Below, one piece after another: positions 1 through 10,612 of a stretch of DNA of 64,000 nt; position 1 is the stretch's first letter, and each line of letters starts with the position of its first letter. The notes under the pieces are model-generated. The model was not told the origin of the DNA. It ran no database searches and was given only the letters and a program-made list of their open reading frames with translations. Position numbers and translations under genes: made by a program. Source of the stretch: Toxonevra muliebris (lineage: Eukaryota > Arthropoda > Insecta > Diptera > Pallopteridae); assembly GCA_963691655.1 (NCBI GenBank), contig OY829326.1, positions 76,749,235 through 76,813,234 of the forward strand, given 5' to 3'.

Positions 1-524
1 CAGTAGTTTTAATAAGTTAGAAAAGTTAGTTTTTTTTATTTGGCAAAAATTTAAGTCAGAAATTCACATTTCGTCCTATGAAAAAAATAAATCACAAAGA
101 TAAGTCCAGTTTGAATGTGAACCGGACACTTTAAAAAAAAACAAGCTTCTACTGGTCCATGTTAAACGCCGAAGTTAAGTATTATTCAGTCGAAAACCAA
201 AATTAAGCTTTTTGACAATTTTTACTTTGTTGCTTAAAAAATTCAAAGTTTCATTTCTATTTTTTATAAATTTATATAAATACAAACTGTTAAGTCTATG
301 AAAATCCATAAATACATTGTGATTAAATATAAATAATTTTTAATTATTATTGAAAAATTTTAAAATCGTAATTAAAAATTTTCAAACGACAGCGGGAAAG
401 CGAAAATGATATTCAAATTTGGAAATAGTTATAAATAGCAAAATTCGTGACGTCCATACAAATCGATCCGCTCTACTGCCCATAGTTTTCAAATCGTATT
501 CTATTAGCAAATCACCACACCACA
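1..524. other. AT-rich non-coding DNA
   Basis: No reading frame, RNA gene or repeat boundary that I can support. The sequence is AT-rich with homopolymer runs. It ends at the left target duplication of the SINE that begins at 538. Confidence 0.5.
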
Positions 525-537
525 AAGGTGCGTACTA

Positions 538-747
538 GACGACCTCGATTGTCTAGTGGATAGTGCACTAGACTTTCATCCAGTCTTGTCTCTGGAGACC
601 CGAGTTCGATTCTCGGCTTAGGTAAGTTTCTTAGCTATCTTTCTTTCTCTCTGCCTTTCTTTCTTTCTTGGGGCTTTGGTACAATAAATCTTATAGGTCG
701 CAGTGCCTGACTTTCGAGTCGTCCTTCTTTCAAATAATAATAATAAT
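538..747 (+). mobile_element. tRNA-headed SINE with 13-bp target duplication
   Basis: A 210-bp insertion bounded by perfect 13-bp direct repeats, AAGGTGCGTACTA at 525-537 and 748-760. The head (about 541-622) is tRNA-like: A-box-like GTCTAGTGGATAGTGC, B box GAGTTCGATTC, a perfect T stem (CCGAG/CTCGG) and a hairpin (GTCTC-TG-GAGAC) where a long variable arm would sit, as in Leu/Ser-type tRNAs. The acceptor stem pairs only in part, so this is not a working tRNA. The body has a pyrimidine-rich stretch and the tail is (AAT)n. Known for the class: SINEs are pol III transcribed and moved by LINE machinery. The family itself I do not recognise. Confidence 0.85.
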
Positions 748-764
748 AAGGTGCGTACTAAGAT

Positions 765-1130
765 TTATAATGAAATATCCAGAGATATCCAATAATGAAA
801 ATTCAGGTTATATAGAAAGAGCTCGCATTATTTTCAATCCTACCCACATTTTTTTTTATTAGATGGTTTTGTCCACCAACGCCTTTGTATCAAATTTTAG
901 TGCTGGAGATATATTTAAAAAAAAAATGAGGTTGAATGGAAAGTGCTACGCCTACTACTACACGACTATTTATATTGTTTCAGAGAATGTCATTGACAAA
1001 TAATATTTCTCTACCAAATCTTAGAGCCGTGCCACAAATGAACGTTGAGAAATTTCATTATTAAAATTCAGATTATATGAGAGGTGCCACGCCCCTGTTT
1101 CTAATTTCACCCACCTTTTTCCTGCAGCAA
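765..1130. repeat. Degenerate repeat family (copy 1, about two units)
   Basis: Two diverged units are visible, each with an AATGAAAATTCAG- or TTAAAATTCAG-like stretch followed by GAGGTGCCACGCCCC- or GAGCTCGCATT-like sequence, a CACCCAC motif and a TACCAAATYTTRG-like motif. Closely similar sequence with GGTGCCACACCCAC and GTACCAAATTTCGGTAC lies at about 57100-57320. Function is unknown. It is probably an interspersed or satellite-derived repeat. Confidence 0.45.
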
Positions 1131-1780
1131 AATAACCATTTGAAGTTGATCCATGTGACTTACGAACATGAAAGAAAACTATGGATTCTGCAGTCATATT
1201 AAAAGGATGCGCCAGGTAACTTAGTATAATTTAGTATACGCAAATCTAAAAATTACAAAAACAATATGCTGTGAAATGGAAACTACAAATGCAACCCACT
1301 GAATTTTTATTTAGTAGCAGGACCGAAAATTACAAAGATAAATTACACTTTAAATTAATATTTAAATTGTTAGTTTTCATTTTAGTCATTAGCTAATGTA
1401 ATGCCAAATAACTGTTCAAAACTTGAAGCCAGTAGGTGAAGTAGTTTTAGAGATACCAGAAACATGCGAGGGCATTTAAAAACAAAAAAACGATTTTAAG
1501 AAAAGTGCGAATAAAGTTTCGAGTGTGGAGAGAGCTAAATAAAAAACTCATAACTTTTTAAATAATACTCCGATTCGTATGTAATTTTGTGAGGAGGTTC
1601 TTGAGATTTTTTGAGGTTTTGAGAAAATGCAACAATAAATGCAAATAAAAAAATATTCAACCCCGAAATTAATTAATTAGAAGATTGCGAAAAATAAAGA
1701 ATCTGATCGATTTCGTTAGCACATTATTTATTTTACTGCCGTTTTTACTCAGAAATCATAAACTTTTTCTCGAGTTTATA
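1131..1780. other. AT-rich non-coding DNA
   Basis: No coding frame or structured element seen. Low-complexity A/T runs. Confidence 0.45.
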
Positions 1781-2374
1781 CACCGAGAAAAAAAAACTAT
1801 GATTTTAACAGTTCATCGCTGTTGTTAAGAAAATCTGTTGTTTGTTTGATTCAACAGTTTTATATTTTGTATTGACAATTTTCGTCTGTCGTTATCTGTT
1901 GAATATTTAGTTCATAACCCTGCCAGACAGAACTAATGGAAACTCCAATACAGTAACAATATTTTTGGCTTTCTCTAACACAATTTAAAAATTTTATACG
2001 GTCTATTTTTGGAAATAATGATAAACAAAGACAGCCTGATTGAGTATTTCAAATTTGTATATCTTACTTTCTCTTGCATAGTTAACTCTTTAAGGTTAGG
2101 TAGGGTATAAATTGTCCCAACTTCTGCTTAGTTTTGTATGCATAGTGGGATATGTTTTAACCCACTTCGAAAAGTTGAAATTACTTATATTCATATAGTT
2201 CAACATTTTATTTATAGTTTCTCACTCAGTTGTCAATGCTATAAATCAAAAAAAATTCTGTTCAACTGGAGTTTTTATTTTCTTTAAAATCGTGTGCCTC
2301 AAAGAGTTAAAAACAGCAATTAATGCTCGAAACATTGAAAGAGTAAAACAAACAAAATTCATTGAAAGTAAATT

Positions 2375-2430
2375 TGGTTATGTGGCACAGTTGGTAAGCG
2401 CATTTCATTACACAGGTTCGAGCCTGGGAA
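2375..2430 (+). other. tRNA-like pol III module (A and B boxes)
   Basis: A box TGGCACAGTTGGTAAGCGC and B box GGTTCGAGCCTGG are about 30 nt apart, in the order and form of tRNA internal promoters. The flanks do not pair as a full cloverleaf. It is a SINE-type or pseudo-tRNA module inside the 1781-2796 repeat. Confidence 0.6.
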
Positions 2431-2570
2431 AAAGCAATTCAAGAAAAAATAATTTAAAACGATAATAATGAATAAATAAAAAAACTTGAACAAAAAACAA
2501 AAATAATTCAAAAATAAAAAACTTTTTGATTTTGAAATTTATTTAAAAAAAAATGTAAGAAGAAATTTGT

Positions 2571-2640
2571 GGGACTTGAACTTTAGCCACAAGTGTCTGC
2601 GTGCTTGCTTGCGCACTAGACAACTAGGCTATAGTGTGAA
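2571..2640 (-). other. Reverse-strand tRNA-like pol III module
   Basis: Read on the minus strand it has an A box (TAGCCTAGTTGTCTAGTGCG) and a B box (AAGTTCAAGTCCC). It matches 57353-57425 in the second copy of the composite repeat. It lies head-to-head opposed to the + strand module at 2375. Confidence 0.6.
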
Positions 2641-2796
2641 GAATTTTGGCAGCTACTATTTTGTAGTTTTGCTTTTCAAATCAACAACACATTGTCTGTT
2701 AATATAACAGAGCTCATTTTTTGATGGGATTTAACAGCAAAATCTGTTGGTTTAATATCCTTTCCGCTTGAAATAACCGCGATTTTTCCCTCAGTG

Positions 2797-3960
2797 TAGT
2801 CACGGTTAGAAACTACCGACATAGAGCTGCAAGGTTCTGATTGTTGATTCCGGTCATTCATAAGTTCTGCTCTTCTATTCATATATGGTTCGTTCATTTT
2901 TGGCGAAATGACCCACTTTCGCACTAGCTTCTAAAAATCAATCTGATATTTCATAATTTAATTTGAAATAATGCTATCGATTAAAAAATTATTTACCCCA
3001 GTCAAACACTTTTTAATTATGTATAAGCGAACTAAATTTGATTTATATTTTTAATTTTCTATTAGACCAACTTATGTATTGTTAACGAGATTATAATGAC
3101 AGGCTTTTTGGTCGAAATTTTCATACGCAAATAGTAAACTATTTCATACTTTTTTTCCAACGTTTCGGCGCTTTTTATTTATTTATCTGTTTTTTTGAGA
3201 AAATTTGATTAAGTTTTTTATTATTTTTTTTATTGAAATAGTAAAAAGGTCTTGTTCGGGTATACGGAGTTGAATGCCTATTTCATTATTTTTGAATTGT
3301 TTTTAGGAATGTATGAATAACACTGTGCAACAATTTGACGCTTTATAAAATCAAATGCCGAATGGATAACTTTTTAGGGGTAATTCGGGTTCGCTAATTC
3401 CGACCCTGTATCCCCGCTATGGGGGACAGCGTGGTCAACTTTTGTGTTTCAAAATCTGCTAAAATGGAGAATAAAACGCGTATTTTCTTAATAGAAGCGT
3501 TAATTTTTTTTCCTTATAAAAGTGCGAGAAAACTCAACAACAGCATTTTTCCCCTCAGTGTATAGGAAATTCTATTCCATCGCGAACGAATTGTAAACTG
3601 AACTTCAATTATTTAATTGTAAATAACAAATACCATTTTGAAACAAATTTTACAATGGTTAATATTCAAATATAGAACTTTTTAATACCTTTAAAATAAT
3701 TGTTCATTTTACTCGATGCGATGAACAGAAGTGGAGTTATCGTGATTTCAAAAAGACTGCAATAGGCGATTGACGTAAACTTTACCCCTCTACATTTTCG
3801 AAAATATTGACCAATCCACTTATTTTGTATAGGAAACTCGTAAAAAAAATTTGGAGCAAATAAAAAATGTTGGCCAATATTAGGTGTTCGATTTATAGAA
3901 GAATGCCTCATATGTAGATTTTAATAATGAATAACTTTTGATAAGAAAAAAAAGTATTTT
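2797..3960. other. Non-coding; solo CACTGAG-type end near 3540-3560
   Basis: No convincing gene. Around 3540-3557 the sequence CATTTTTCCCCTCAGTG followed by TA is almost the same as the right end of the 1781-2796 repeat, so a second or solo end of that family sits here. Otherwise AT-rich. Confidence 0.4.
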
Positions 3961-3961
3961 G

Positions 3962-4630
3962 GGCAAAGGAATGGAGCAACTTAGCAGCCGATTATGCGGT
4001 TGAATACATTGAAACAGACATAACGAGCAGAGATTGGAATAAACAATGTGCAGAAATTGTATCAGCGGTTAAACAACGCAGCATACACCAGAAACAGGAA
4101 GCAGTGAGGGCCAGCAGCACAAGATTTTATAAATACTTAAATTATTCAAGAGGGCTGCTGTACATTCAAAGCGGTTTACCGCAACAACACATCGGATTGA
4201 TTTTCAGAGCGCGGTGCGACACGTTTGGTCTAAAATCTAAAAGGTTTGGGAGTATCGGACTACGGACTTGTGTTATGTGCAACCTAAACGAAGATGAGAC
4301 AATGCAACATTTTTTAGGAAAATATCCCGTTGTTAGAGAGTTCAGGGTCAGATTTCTTGGCAAAATCCTGCTTAACGAAACATAATGTGTCGATTTGTTA
4401 AATGGTACCAGTTATAGTTTTGAAATTGTAGCATCTTTTATCATGCATATTGTAAAATACAGAAGAGACTTATTGTTAGAATATGATACATAAAAACTGT
4501 TATGCTCTAACGCAACTACCGACAGGCGACATTATGTCATAGTCGTAAGTTTTATTTTTAAGAAAATATAATGTTTTGAAACTTTATTTTTGGAATAAAA
4601 AAGAATTAAATAACCAACTAACTAACTAAT
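3962..4630 (+). mobile_element. 5'-truncated non-LTR retrotransposon, 3' end
   Basis: An open frame runs from about 3962 to the stop at 4383-4385. It begins AKEWSNLAADYAVEYI and ends with a zinc-knuckle-like segment, CVMCNLNEDETMQHF then GKYPVVREFRVRFLG. Families of this type have Cys-x2-Cys...His...Cys-Pro. Here the last Cys is Tyr, so the knuckle is damaged. The 3' UTR carries an AATAAA-like signal and ends in an (AACT)n tail near 4630. Everything upstream (endonuclease, reverse transcriptase) is missing, the usual result of incomplete target-primed reverse transcription. Clade not assigned. Confidence 0.75.
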
Positions 4631-4659
4631 GAATATGCTTTCCGTTGTTATATATTACT

Positions 4660-5800
4660 GCACTTAGCCTGAAAGGCATGGAATTTATTAACGATGGAGT
4701 CATCGATTTTCTGCTATTCCGTTTTTATAAACTTGAACCGAAATAATGACCAACAAGTTCTCTTTGAGATTTAAGTCGGGGCTAATAGCAAACCACTTCA
4801 GGACGTGATTTTATTCCAGATTTTAAACTGTCTTTGTGACTCGGGCAGACACTTTCCATAGTACCCGAAAGCGGCCCAAATCATTAATGATCCGCCAAAT
4901 GGTTACGTGCATATCTAGTTTGTCATGGCAGTTGCAAATCGCGCCAATATTTCTGACAACCATCAAGGTCGTCAAGGCTAAACTTTTTTTCATCACTAAA
5001 TATTACATTCCGGAATTCTTTCCAGGGTTCGGACTTTACTACGATCGTAGTAAATTTACTACATTTTTCACAAAATTTTAGAATTTACTCCGTCACTCCG
5101 CTTGAGCTTAAATCTACTACGATTTCTCTTCGTTGCGAGCTACTTGAGCAAAAAATCTAATTCCACTGTTTTTCAAAAATCCGCCATTTTAAAAACTCTT
5201 TTACTTGATGAGCTTGCCAAAATAAAAAAATTGATTAAGCAAAAAAATCGCTGAATGTAAAAATCGGAGGTGTCTAACGAAAGCGGTAAAAAGCCGCTAA
5301 GTTCGCATGATTATAAGGTTTTTTTTTTAAATGTTATTATGCCCTTTTATGTACTATTTTTCATACTTCTATTAAAAAAATTTTATTTTCTTATGTTAGA
5401 GAAATTTCTAGATTTACTACGGAACTTTTGGGTTTTGCTACTCTTTTTTCTATCATTTACTACGATATTATATTTCCAAGGTCCGAACCTTGATTCTTTT
5501 TCCCAAAATTTATATTTTTAGGCAAATGCGAGGTGAGCGGTAATATGTCGCGGTAGGAGCCTGCTTTGAGAGGCGCGCGATTCATAATTAACGTTGTCGT
5601 GTTCATGCAAAATTTGCTGGATTCTATTTCTGTTAACTTTCAGGCCTGATGAATTTTAGAGCAAAAATGTGAGTGTGTTAGCATTGACATGCCAGTACTG
5701 ACAGGTGTAGATGTTGGATTAGTCAGACAATTTACCGCGTTCTCTTTTAAACGCACCGGCGTATTCCAGTAACTGCTACCAAAACTATTTATTAAAATAA
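4660..5800 (-). pseudogene. Degenerate Tc1-like transposase, split by a hAT MITE
   Basis: On the minus strand, translated pieces match the Tc1 DDE transposase pattern: SRASQSRLLPRHITARL (about 5610-5540), a WKEFRNVIFSDEKKFSLDD segment with the first catalytic Asp (about 5025-4960), SLMIWAAFGYYGKCL (about 4880-4840) and a SPDLN block with the Pro-Asp-Leu that precedes the third acidic residue (about 4775). Several frame changes and stops separate them, so no protein is made. A 470-bp hAT MITE (5023-5492) interrupts the coding remnant between the RLAFA and WKEF segments. The N-terminal half is barely recognisable. Confidence 0.7.
5023..5492. mobile_element. hAT-type MITE (CAGGGTTCGG ends)
   Basis: Starts CAGGGTTCGGACTTTAC and ends in its imperfect inverse (GGTCCGAACCTTG). 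It is flanked by 8-bp duplications ATTCTTTC (5015-5022) and ATTCTTTT (5493-5500), 7 of 8 matching. An 8-bp duplication with CAG-type ends is the hAT hallmark. The repeated TTACTACGA-type subterminal motifs are typical of non-autonomous hATs. It interrupts the Tc1 remnant, so it is the younger insertion. No transposase inside. Confidence 0.85.
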
Positions 5801-6388
5801 CTATAGATCTAAAAAGTTAAGTGTATTTATCTCATCGAAGTGAATTATCGTGAAATGACAACATTTTTTTTCCTTCTTTTTTTTTTTTTGATTTGTGAAA
5901 TAATATTGATTTGAGATTTGAGATTATTCGCCAGAGGAAATCACAAATTTCATGGCATTCTTTTGTTCCGTTGCCTAAGTGGATTCTCAAATTAATTAAC
6001 CACACACCATCATCGCCAACCAAACTCCACTCAGAGGTAGGTACACAAATGAATGTATCTGCCTGATTCATCTGCATACTACCTGAGTGACGACTTGTAA
6101 TAAGTTGTTAAATGTTTTGTTCGATATTTATGTTTTGATTTTATCAAAAAATTAGTCAGCATCCTGTTGAAATGATTCGATTCGATTGGATTGAGCTCGA
6201 TTTCAAATTCTCCTTCATTCATGATTTCTGTTTTTTGATTTGCTTTTTAATTACTATGTTTTATTGGAAATTTTATAAATGGAATTCTCAATTTCAATGC
6301 ATAGGGAAGATCGAGGGAGTTTGTTTGCTTTCGCTTTTTTCTTGCTAACTGCTTGTCCTTTATCACCAGTTAGTCGTAAAACGATACT
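5801..6388. other. Non-coding DNA
   Basis: No coding frame or element boundary seen before the DD37E element. Confidence 0.4.
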
Positions 6389-6390
6389 TA

Positions 6391-7666
6391 AGGAGTGAGA
6401 TTGAAAAAATCTTAACACACGTTTTACCTAATAATTTTTTTTGGGTGTAAAATTTAAAAATTTCTTTGATCAAGTTATCTTTGAAAAATATGTCAGTTGT
6501 TATTTTTAATGACAAACATGTTGATTTATTGTGAGTTTGAGTGAATGAGTGAAGAAAAACAAGTACGTTTTAAAATTATTAAAAATTTTCAAAAAAAGCC
6601 AAAGAATTGAAGGTCTGCCGTCAAATTGTTTCCAATGTTATTAAACAGTTTCAGGAGAATTTGACCATCGATAGGAAACCTGGTTCGGGAAGAAAACAAG
6701 GACCACATGATATTGGGAAAGCCAAGAAAATAGAAAGCATATTGAAAAGATCTCCAAACACATCTGGCAGAAAAGCTGCCCGGTTAGCCCAGTGCTCTGA
6801 CTATTTGGTCCGAAAAGTTAAAGCCAATGCAGGTTTGAAAACATACAAAGTCCAAAAAGTTCCAGACAGGGATGCTGCAAAAAATTTAGACGCCAATAGT
6901 AGGGCTCGGAAATTAAAATCGAATTTTATACAAAAATATTCATGTTGTATAATAGACGACGAAACGTATGTACTGGCAGATTTTACGTAGCTTTCGGTTC
7001 AAAATTTTTATGTTGCTGATGCTCGAGGAAATGTCGAAGAACAATTTAGAATCCAAAAGCAGACAAAATTTCCTAAAAAATTCCTGGTATGGCAAGCTAT
7101 ATGCAGTTGCGGCAAAAGAAACAAGTCATTTGTTACAGTGGGCTCTATTAATACCGAAAGATACATCAAAGAATGTTTGAAAAAAGACTTCTTCCTTTCA
7201 TAAGAATGCACAATGTGTCCACATATTTTTGGCCTGATTTTGGCATCATGTCACTACGGCAAGAAAGCTCTGGAGTGGTACCAAAGTAATAACATAGTTT
7301 TTATACCAATAGAGGCCAATCCTCCAAATTGTCCAGAGCTAAGACCAGTGGAGAGATATTGGGCCCTTGTGAAAAGAAATTTAAAGAGCACAAAAAAGGT
7401 GCCCCAAAATATCGGAGATTTTAAAAGGAGACGAGCAAGCTGTTCCAAAAAGATGTCTGAAACAACTATCAAATCTCTAATGGAAGGCTTACCAAAAAAG
7501 GTCCACGAGTTCATAAATAGTGGTTAGAACTATAAAAGTTATATTTTTCTGTAATTTGTAAAATATTTTCAATTAAATAAAAAAAAAATCAAAGCTGTGA
7601 GATCAACCGATCAATTAAAAAATTGTCGAATTTTATATATTTTAAGATTTTTTCGATCTCACTCCT
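6391..7666 (+). mobile_element. Complete DD37E (ITm superfamily) transposon
   Basis: A 1276-bp element with 24-bp terminal inverted repeats (start AGGAGTGAGATTGAAAAAAT; right end its inverse with one mismatch), flanked by TA at 6389-6390 and 7667-7668, the Tc1/mariner-superfamily target. It carries one transposase gene in + orientation, now broken. The ends look able to be mobilised in trans, and their near identity suggests a fairly recent insertion. Confidence 0.92.
6607..7527 (+). pseudogene. DD37E transposase pseudogene
   Basis: A broken IS630-Tc1-mariner transposase. The N-terminal helix-turn-helix region includes IDRKPGSGRKQG. The first catalytic Asp lies in CCIIDDETYVLADF, just before an in-frame stop at 6988-6990. 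The same frame reads on through FPKKFLVWQAICSCG. A frameshift near 7180 moves to KRLLPFIRMHNVSTYFWPDF and another near 7240 moves to the frame ending at 7527. Between the second Asp (WPD) and the final Glu (ELRPVE) there are 37 residues, which defines DD37E. I infer loss of function from one stop and two shifts. A second copy is at 41738-42940. Confidence 0.88.
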
Positions 7667-7668
7667 TA

Positions 7669-9330
7669 GTTGACAATTCGTTAAGCTTGAAGTATTAAGG
7701 TTAGTTATTTTGAAACTTATCGAATTAAAAAAATCACCATAATTGCATTGAAGGTGCAAAAACTTACTGCATAATTATTCAAATAGACTTGAATAGTTTC
7801 ATCACTTTATAGAATAAAAAATCCACACATATCTAGTTTTCAATGGAAAATAAAAATTCTTAAAAGAACATGAAACGCACAATAAAATTTTGTGTGTAAT
7901 AAAATAAACATAAATATAAATATTTTGATTTACATCCAGTACTTAAGAGGAGAAAGAAAATATATTTCTCCCTTTACGATCAGTAAAAACTAAATCAAAG
8001 AATCTCAAAAAACCAGAAAAAAAAAACTAAAACATGAAATCAACCAAAACCACATCATTTAAATTAATTCTTAAATATTTAATGAAGGCGACGAACAACA
8101 CAACGGGGGACGCCGCCTGGGGATTTGAATGTTTCATCGGCGATCAACGCGAGAACGTCAGCGTGATCGCATTCACTCAATACAACATTCACGGCATGAC
8201 AACGATTCACATCAACATTATGATCATCATCATTACCACCACTAGCAGCAACAGCAGCCGCATCATCACCATCAACTTCACCGTCAGCTTCATCAACATC
8301 TTCGTCTTGCTGAAGTTCACAACCGCCGTTCGTTCCACCACGTTCAACACACACACAGCCATTTACACGCTGCTGTTCGGCGTCCGATGACGACAAATCG
8401 CACCCATATCAACAAGAAGCTGACTTTGTGCGCCTGAAGGCGATGGAGCTGAGCGCGTTTGCTTCTTAGAGAAAATTATGCGTTGATCATTTTTTCTCTA
8501 CTGGCAAAAGCAACAACAACAACAGCAGCGGCAACGCGAGAACGGTTGCTGCTACTCCTCCTTTAGATTTTTTTTGTGTTTGGAAGGTAGGTAGGTACTC
8601 CCCAATTTTGTATCAGCGGCAGCGCGCGTTTTGCACAGCATGAGTAGCTGTGATTTGACACCTCAACTGACAGCTAAAATTGTTGAAAATTATTAGGCCA
8701 ACTAAATGCCTATGTATGTATCTGCATCTGTATGTGTGTATAGAATAGACGTGCATTTACATTTGAAGTATTCTTTTCATTTCTTGTTATATTTTTAGTG
8801 AATTCTTTTGCTGTATAATGTTGTTGCTCCTGTTGTTGTTGCTGTTGTTGTGCTTGTGTGAAACAAAAATATCAACAACAAATTACAGCATACAGTTGCA
8901 CCCAAGATACTAATTTGATAAAAATTATGTTAAGGTAGTGCACATAATTAACTATTTAATTTAGTTTGTCTTGTTTTGGGTTCGTTTCATTTGGTTTGGT
9001 TTGCACCTAAAGTTCCATACAAAATATGAAGTTTTATTATTTTTAAATTGTCTATGGAAATTTGAGCTTAATGTAAATTTGATTTTTATTTGTCAGCTAA
9101 ATTTTTTTGTGATTACAATTTATAAAATATTCACGGACTCATTACAAACATTGATATATAGAGTGGCATGTGCATTTAGAAATAAATTAAGTTATAATCT
9201 TAAATTATATTTCTTTTGTTTCAACTGAGTTGATATTTCTACTGAGCCTGAGCATAATTAGAGAATTTTACTCTCACTTAATGAACACGAACGACTTTGA
9301 TTGGTCAATTGTATGTCCCTCTGCGCAAAT
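7669..9330. other. Non-coding, with a GC-richer trinucleotide island at 8080-8460
   Basis: Mostly AT-rich. From about 8080 to 8460 the GC content rises clearly and CAT/CAC/CAG triplets abound. A minus-strand frame stays open for about 110 codons (roughly 8414-8079, acidic and Ala/Asp-rich), without an ATG near its start. It could be an exon or UTR of a host gene or only a repeat artefact. TTG/CTG triplet runs lie near 8820-8850. Confidence 0.3.
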
Positions 9331-9334
9331 TTAA

Positions 9335-10136
9335 CCCTAGGATAAGAAACTTGGTCTGGCCAGACAAAATTTAACTTCAACAATATCTTTTTACCTCGGC
9401 AAAATAAAAAAGCTGACTTCTATGGCATATGAATTCTGAGTCCAATAAAGCCATTTTTGGGCTGATTCTTATAGTTGGTAGTGCAAATTTTCATTTAAAA
9501 AGCGGTAACTTCCCCTAACGTGGTCTGGCTGGACTACAACAATTCGTAATTGCCAATTATATTATGTTAAAGGCAAAAACAGGTGCAAAAAAAGAATTTT
9601 CAAATTAAAAATTTTAATTTTATAATCTCTATTTGTATTTCTCTATAAGAGAGAAAAAAAAGTGAAAGACCCAAAAAAAATTAAAATTCAACAAAATCAC
9701 TGCCTACCATTAACAAGGCAAGTGTCGATACGATGGACCAGATGGTGTTAAGCTATACCTGTAAAAGAACAAACCGCTGGCCTTTGGCCTTGTTCTTCAA
9801 CATGCTCGATGGAGCTGGCTTGGCCCCATTTGTGATTAACGAGGATTTGGTGGTGCCATGGCAATCAGATCGACACCGCAAATTTTTGATTGAATTGGCA
9901 ACGCAGCTGGTGGTTCCACGTATGGAAGTAAGTGCCACTATACCCCATGTTGGTCGCTGGCCACATATAAAAAATGCTTTGGTGAAATATGGTGTATTTT
10001 TGTAACCATTAAATCTTTCAAATACATTTCTTATTCATAATAAATTTTATTTTTTTTGCAGGTACCAGCACCACAACAATCAGAAGAACCACAAACATCG
10101 GCAGAAGCAGCCTCATCTACATCATCATCATCATAG
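9335..10136 (+). mobile_element. piggyBac-like remnant: left end joined to 3' coding end
   Basis: The left end reads CCCTAGGATAAGAAAC directly after TTAA (9331-9334), the piggyBac target and end type. A GGTCTGG motif recurs near 9352 and 9521. The last part of the transposase follows at about 9685-10136. The N-terminal two thirds and the right end are missing, so this is an internally deleted, right-truncated copy. Confidence 0.7.
9685..10136 (+). pseudogene. piggyBac-like transposase, C-terminal fragment with an intron
   Basis: The frame reads SVDTMDQMVLSYTCKRTNRW then PLALFFNMLD, the conserved block holding the third catalytic Asp of piggyBac transposases. It continues to VVPRME, where a consensus donor (GTAAGT at 9928) opens a 134-bp intron closing with TTTTTTTGCAG at 10061. 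The second exon (10062-10136) keeps phase 0 and encodes VPAPQQSEEPQTSAEAASS plus a Ser-rich tail and stop. Upstream of about 9685 the frame is closed by a stop, so the protein cannot be made from here. I saw no other piggyBac coding remnant in the window. The clean splice signals are notable. Confidence 0.8.
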
Positions 10137-10290
10137 GCATCGTCTTACCGAAAGTCCATGCTTTCGTTTCAAACAGGTCAACACTTTTTTTGCTTTAATC
10201 TGCGATTCAAAGCGTTGTTTTCTTCCACTGCCGGCCTTTCGTTTCAAAGATATGGAGTCTTTGGACCTTTTAAGTTGTAGAATAGACTTT
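10137..10290 (-). pseudogene. DD37E-like transposase N-terminal fragment
   Basis: The minus strand encodes LKRKAGSGRKQRFESQIKAK, clearly akin to the IDRKPGSGRKQG region of the DD37E transposase at 6607. It represents only the DNA-binding part. It is sandwiched between the piggyBac 3' end and the LOA-like LINE and has no terminal repeats left. Confidence 0.6.
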
Positions 10291-10612
10291 TGCCAAGTAG
10301 TAGAATAATTAACGCCCAAATAGCAACTAGTACAACAAGGAAACTGGTCACACGAGGGGTACCACAAGGCGGGGTCATGTCACCTCTATTTTGGTTACTT
10401 GTCGTCAACCAGATTCTTACAGTATTTGAGCAAAAAAGAGTAAAGGTAGTTGCGTATGCAGATGACGCGGTAATCATGATAGGCGGGAAATTCTTGCCGA
10501 CAATCAGTGATCTCATGTCCTCTGAACTCAAGGAGCTTTTAATCCGAGCGAAACCAAACGGCTTAGCAGTTAACGCCTCCAAAACCGAACTCGTTCTGTT
10601 CACAAAGAAATA

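Larger units (their letters stand above)
1781..2796. mobile_element. Composite repeat with two opposed tRNA-like modules, CACYGAG ends
   Basis: Bounded by short inverted ends, CACCGAGAAAAA (left) and CACTGAGGGAAAAA (right, read inward), each next to TA, as expected for a TA target. Inside lie a + strand tRNA-like module (about 2375-2430) and a minus-strand one (about 2571-2640) separated by AT-rich DNA. Segments 1920-2090, 2290-2430 and 2570-2665 are homologous, in the same order, to 56028-56195, 56180-56330 and 57350-57450. No protein is encoded. The ends suggest a TIR element that captured or arose from two SINE heads. The superfamily is not assigned. Confidence 0.55.

Noticed and set aside
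541..622. A functional tRNA gene
   Set aside because: The acceptor stem pairs only partly, the anticodon arm can be drawn in two conflicting ways, and the segment lies inside a SINE bounded by target duplications.
8034..8390. Plus-strand 118-codon frame
   Set aside because: It is Thr/Ile-rich from CAT/CAC triplets and looks like the shadow of the repeat or of the minus-strand frame.
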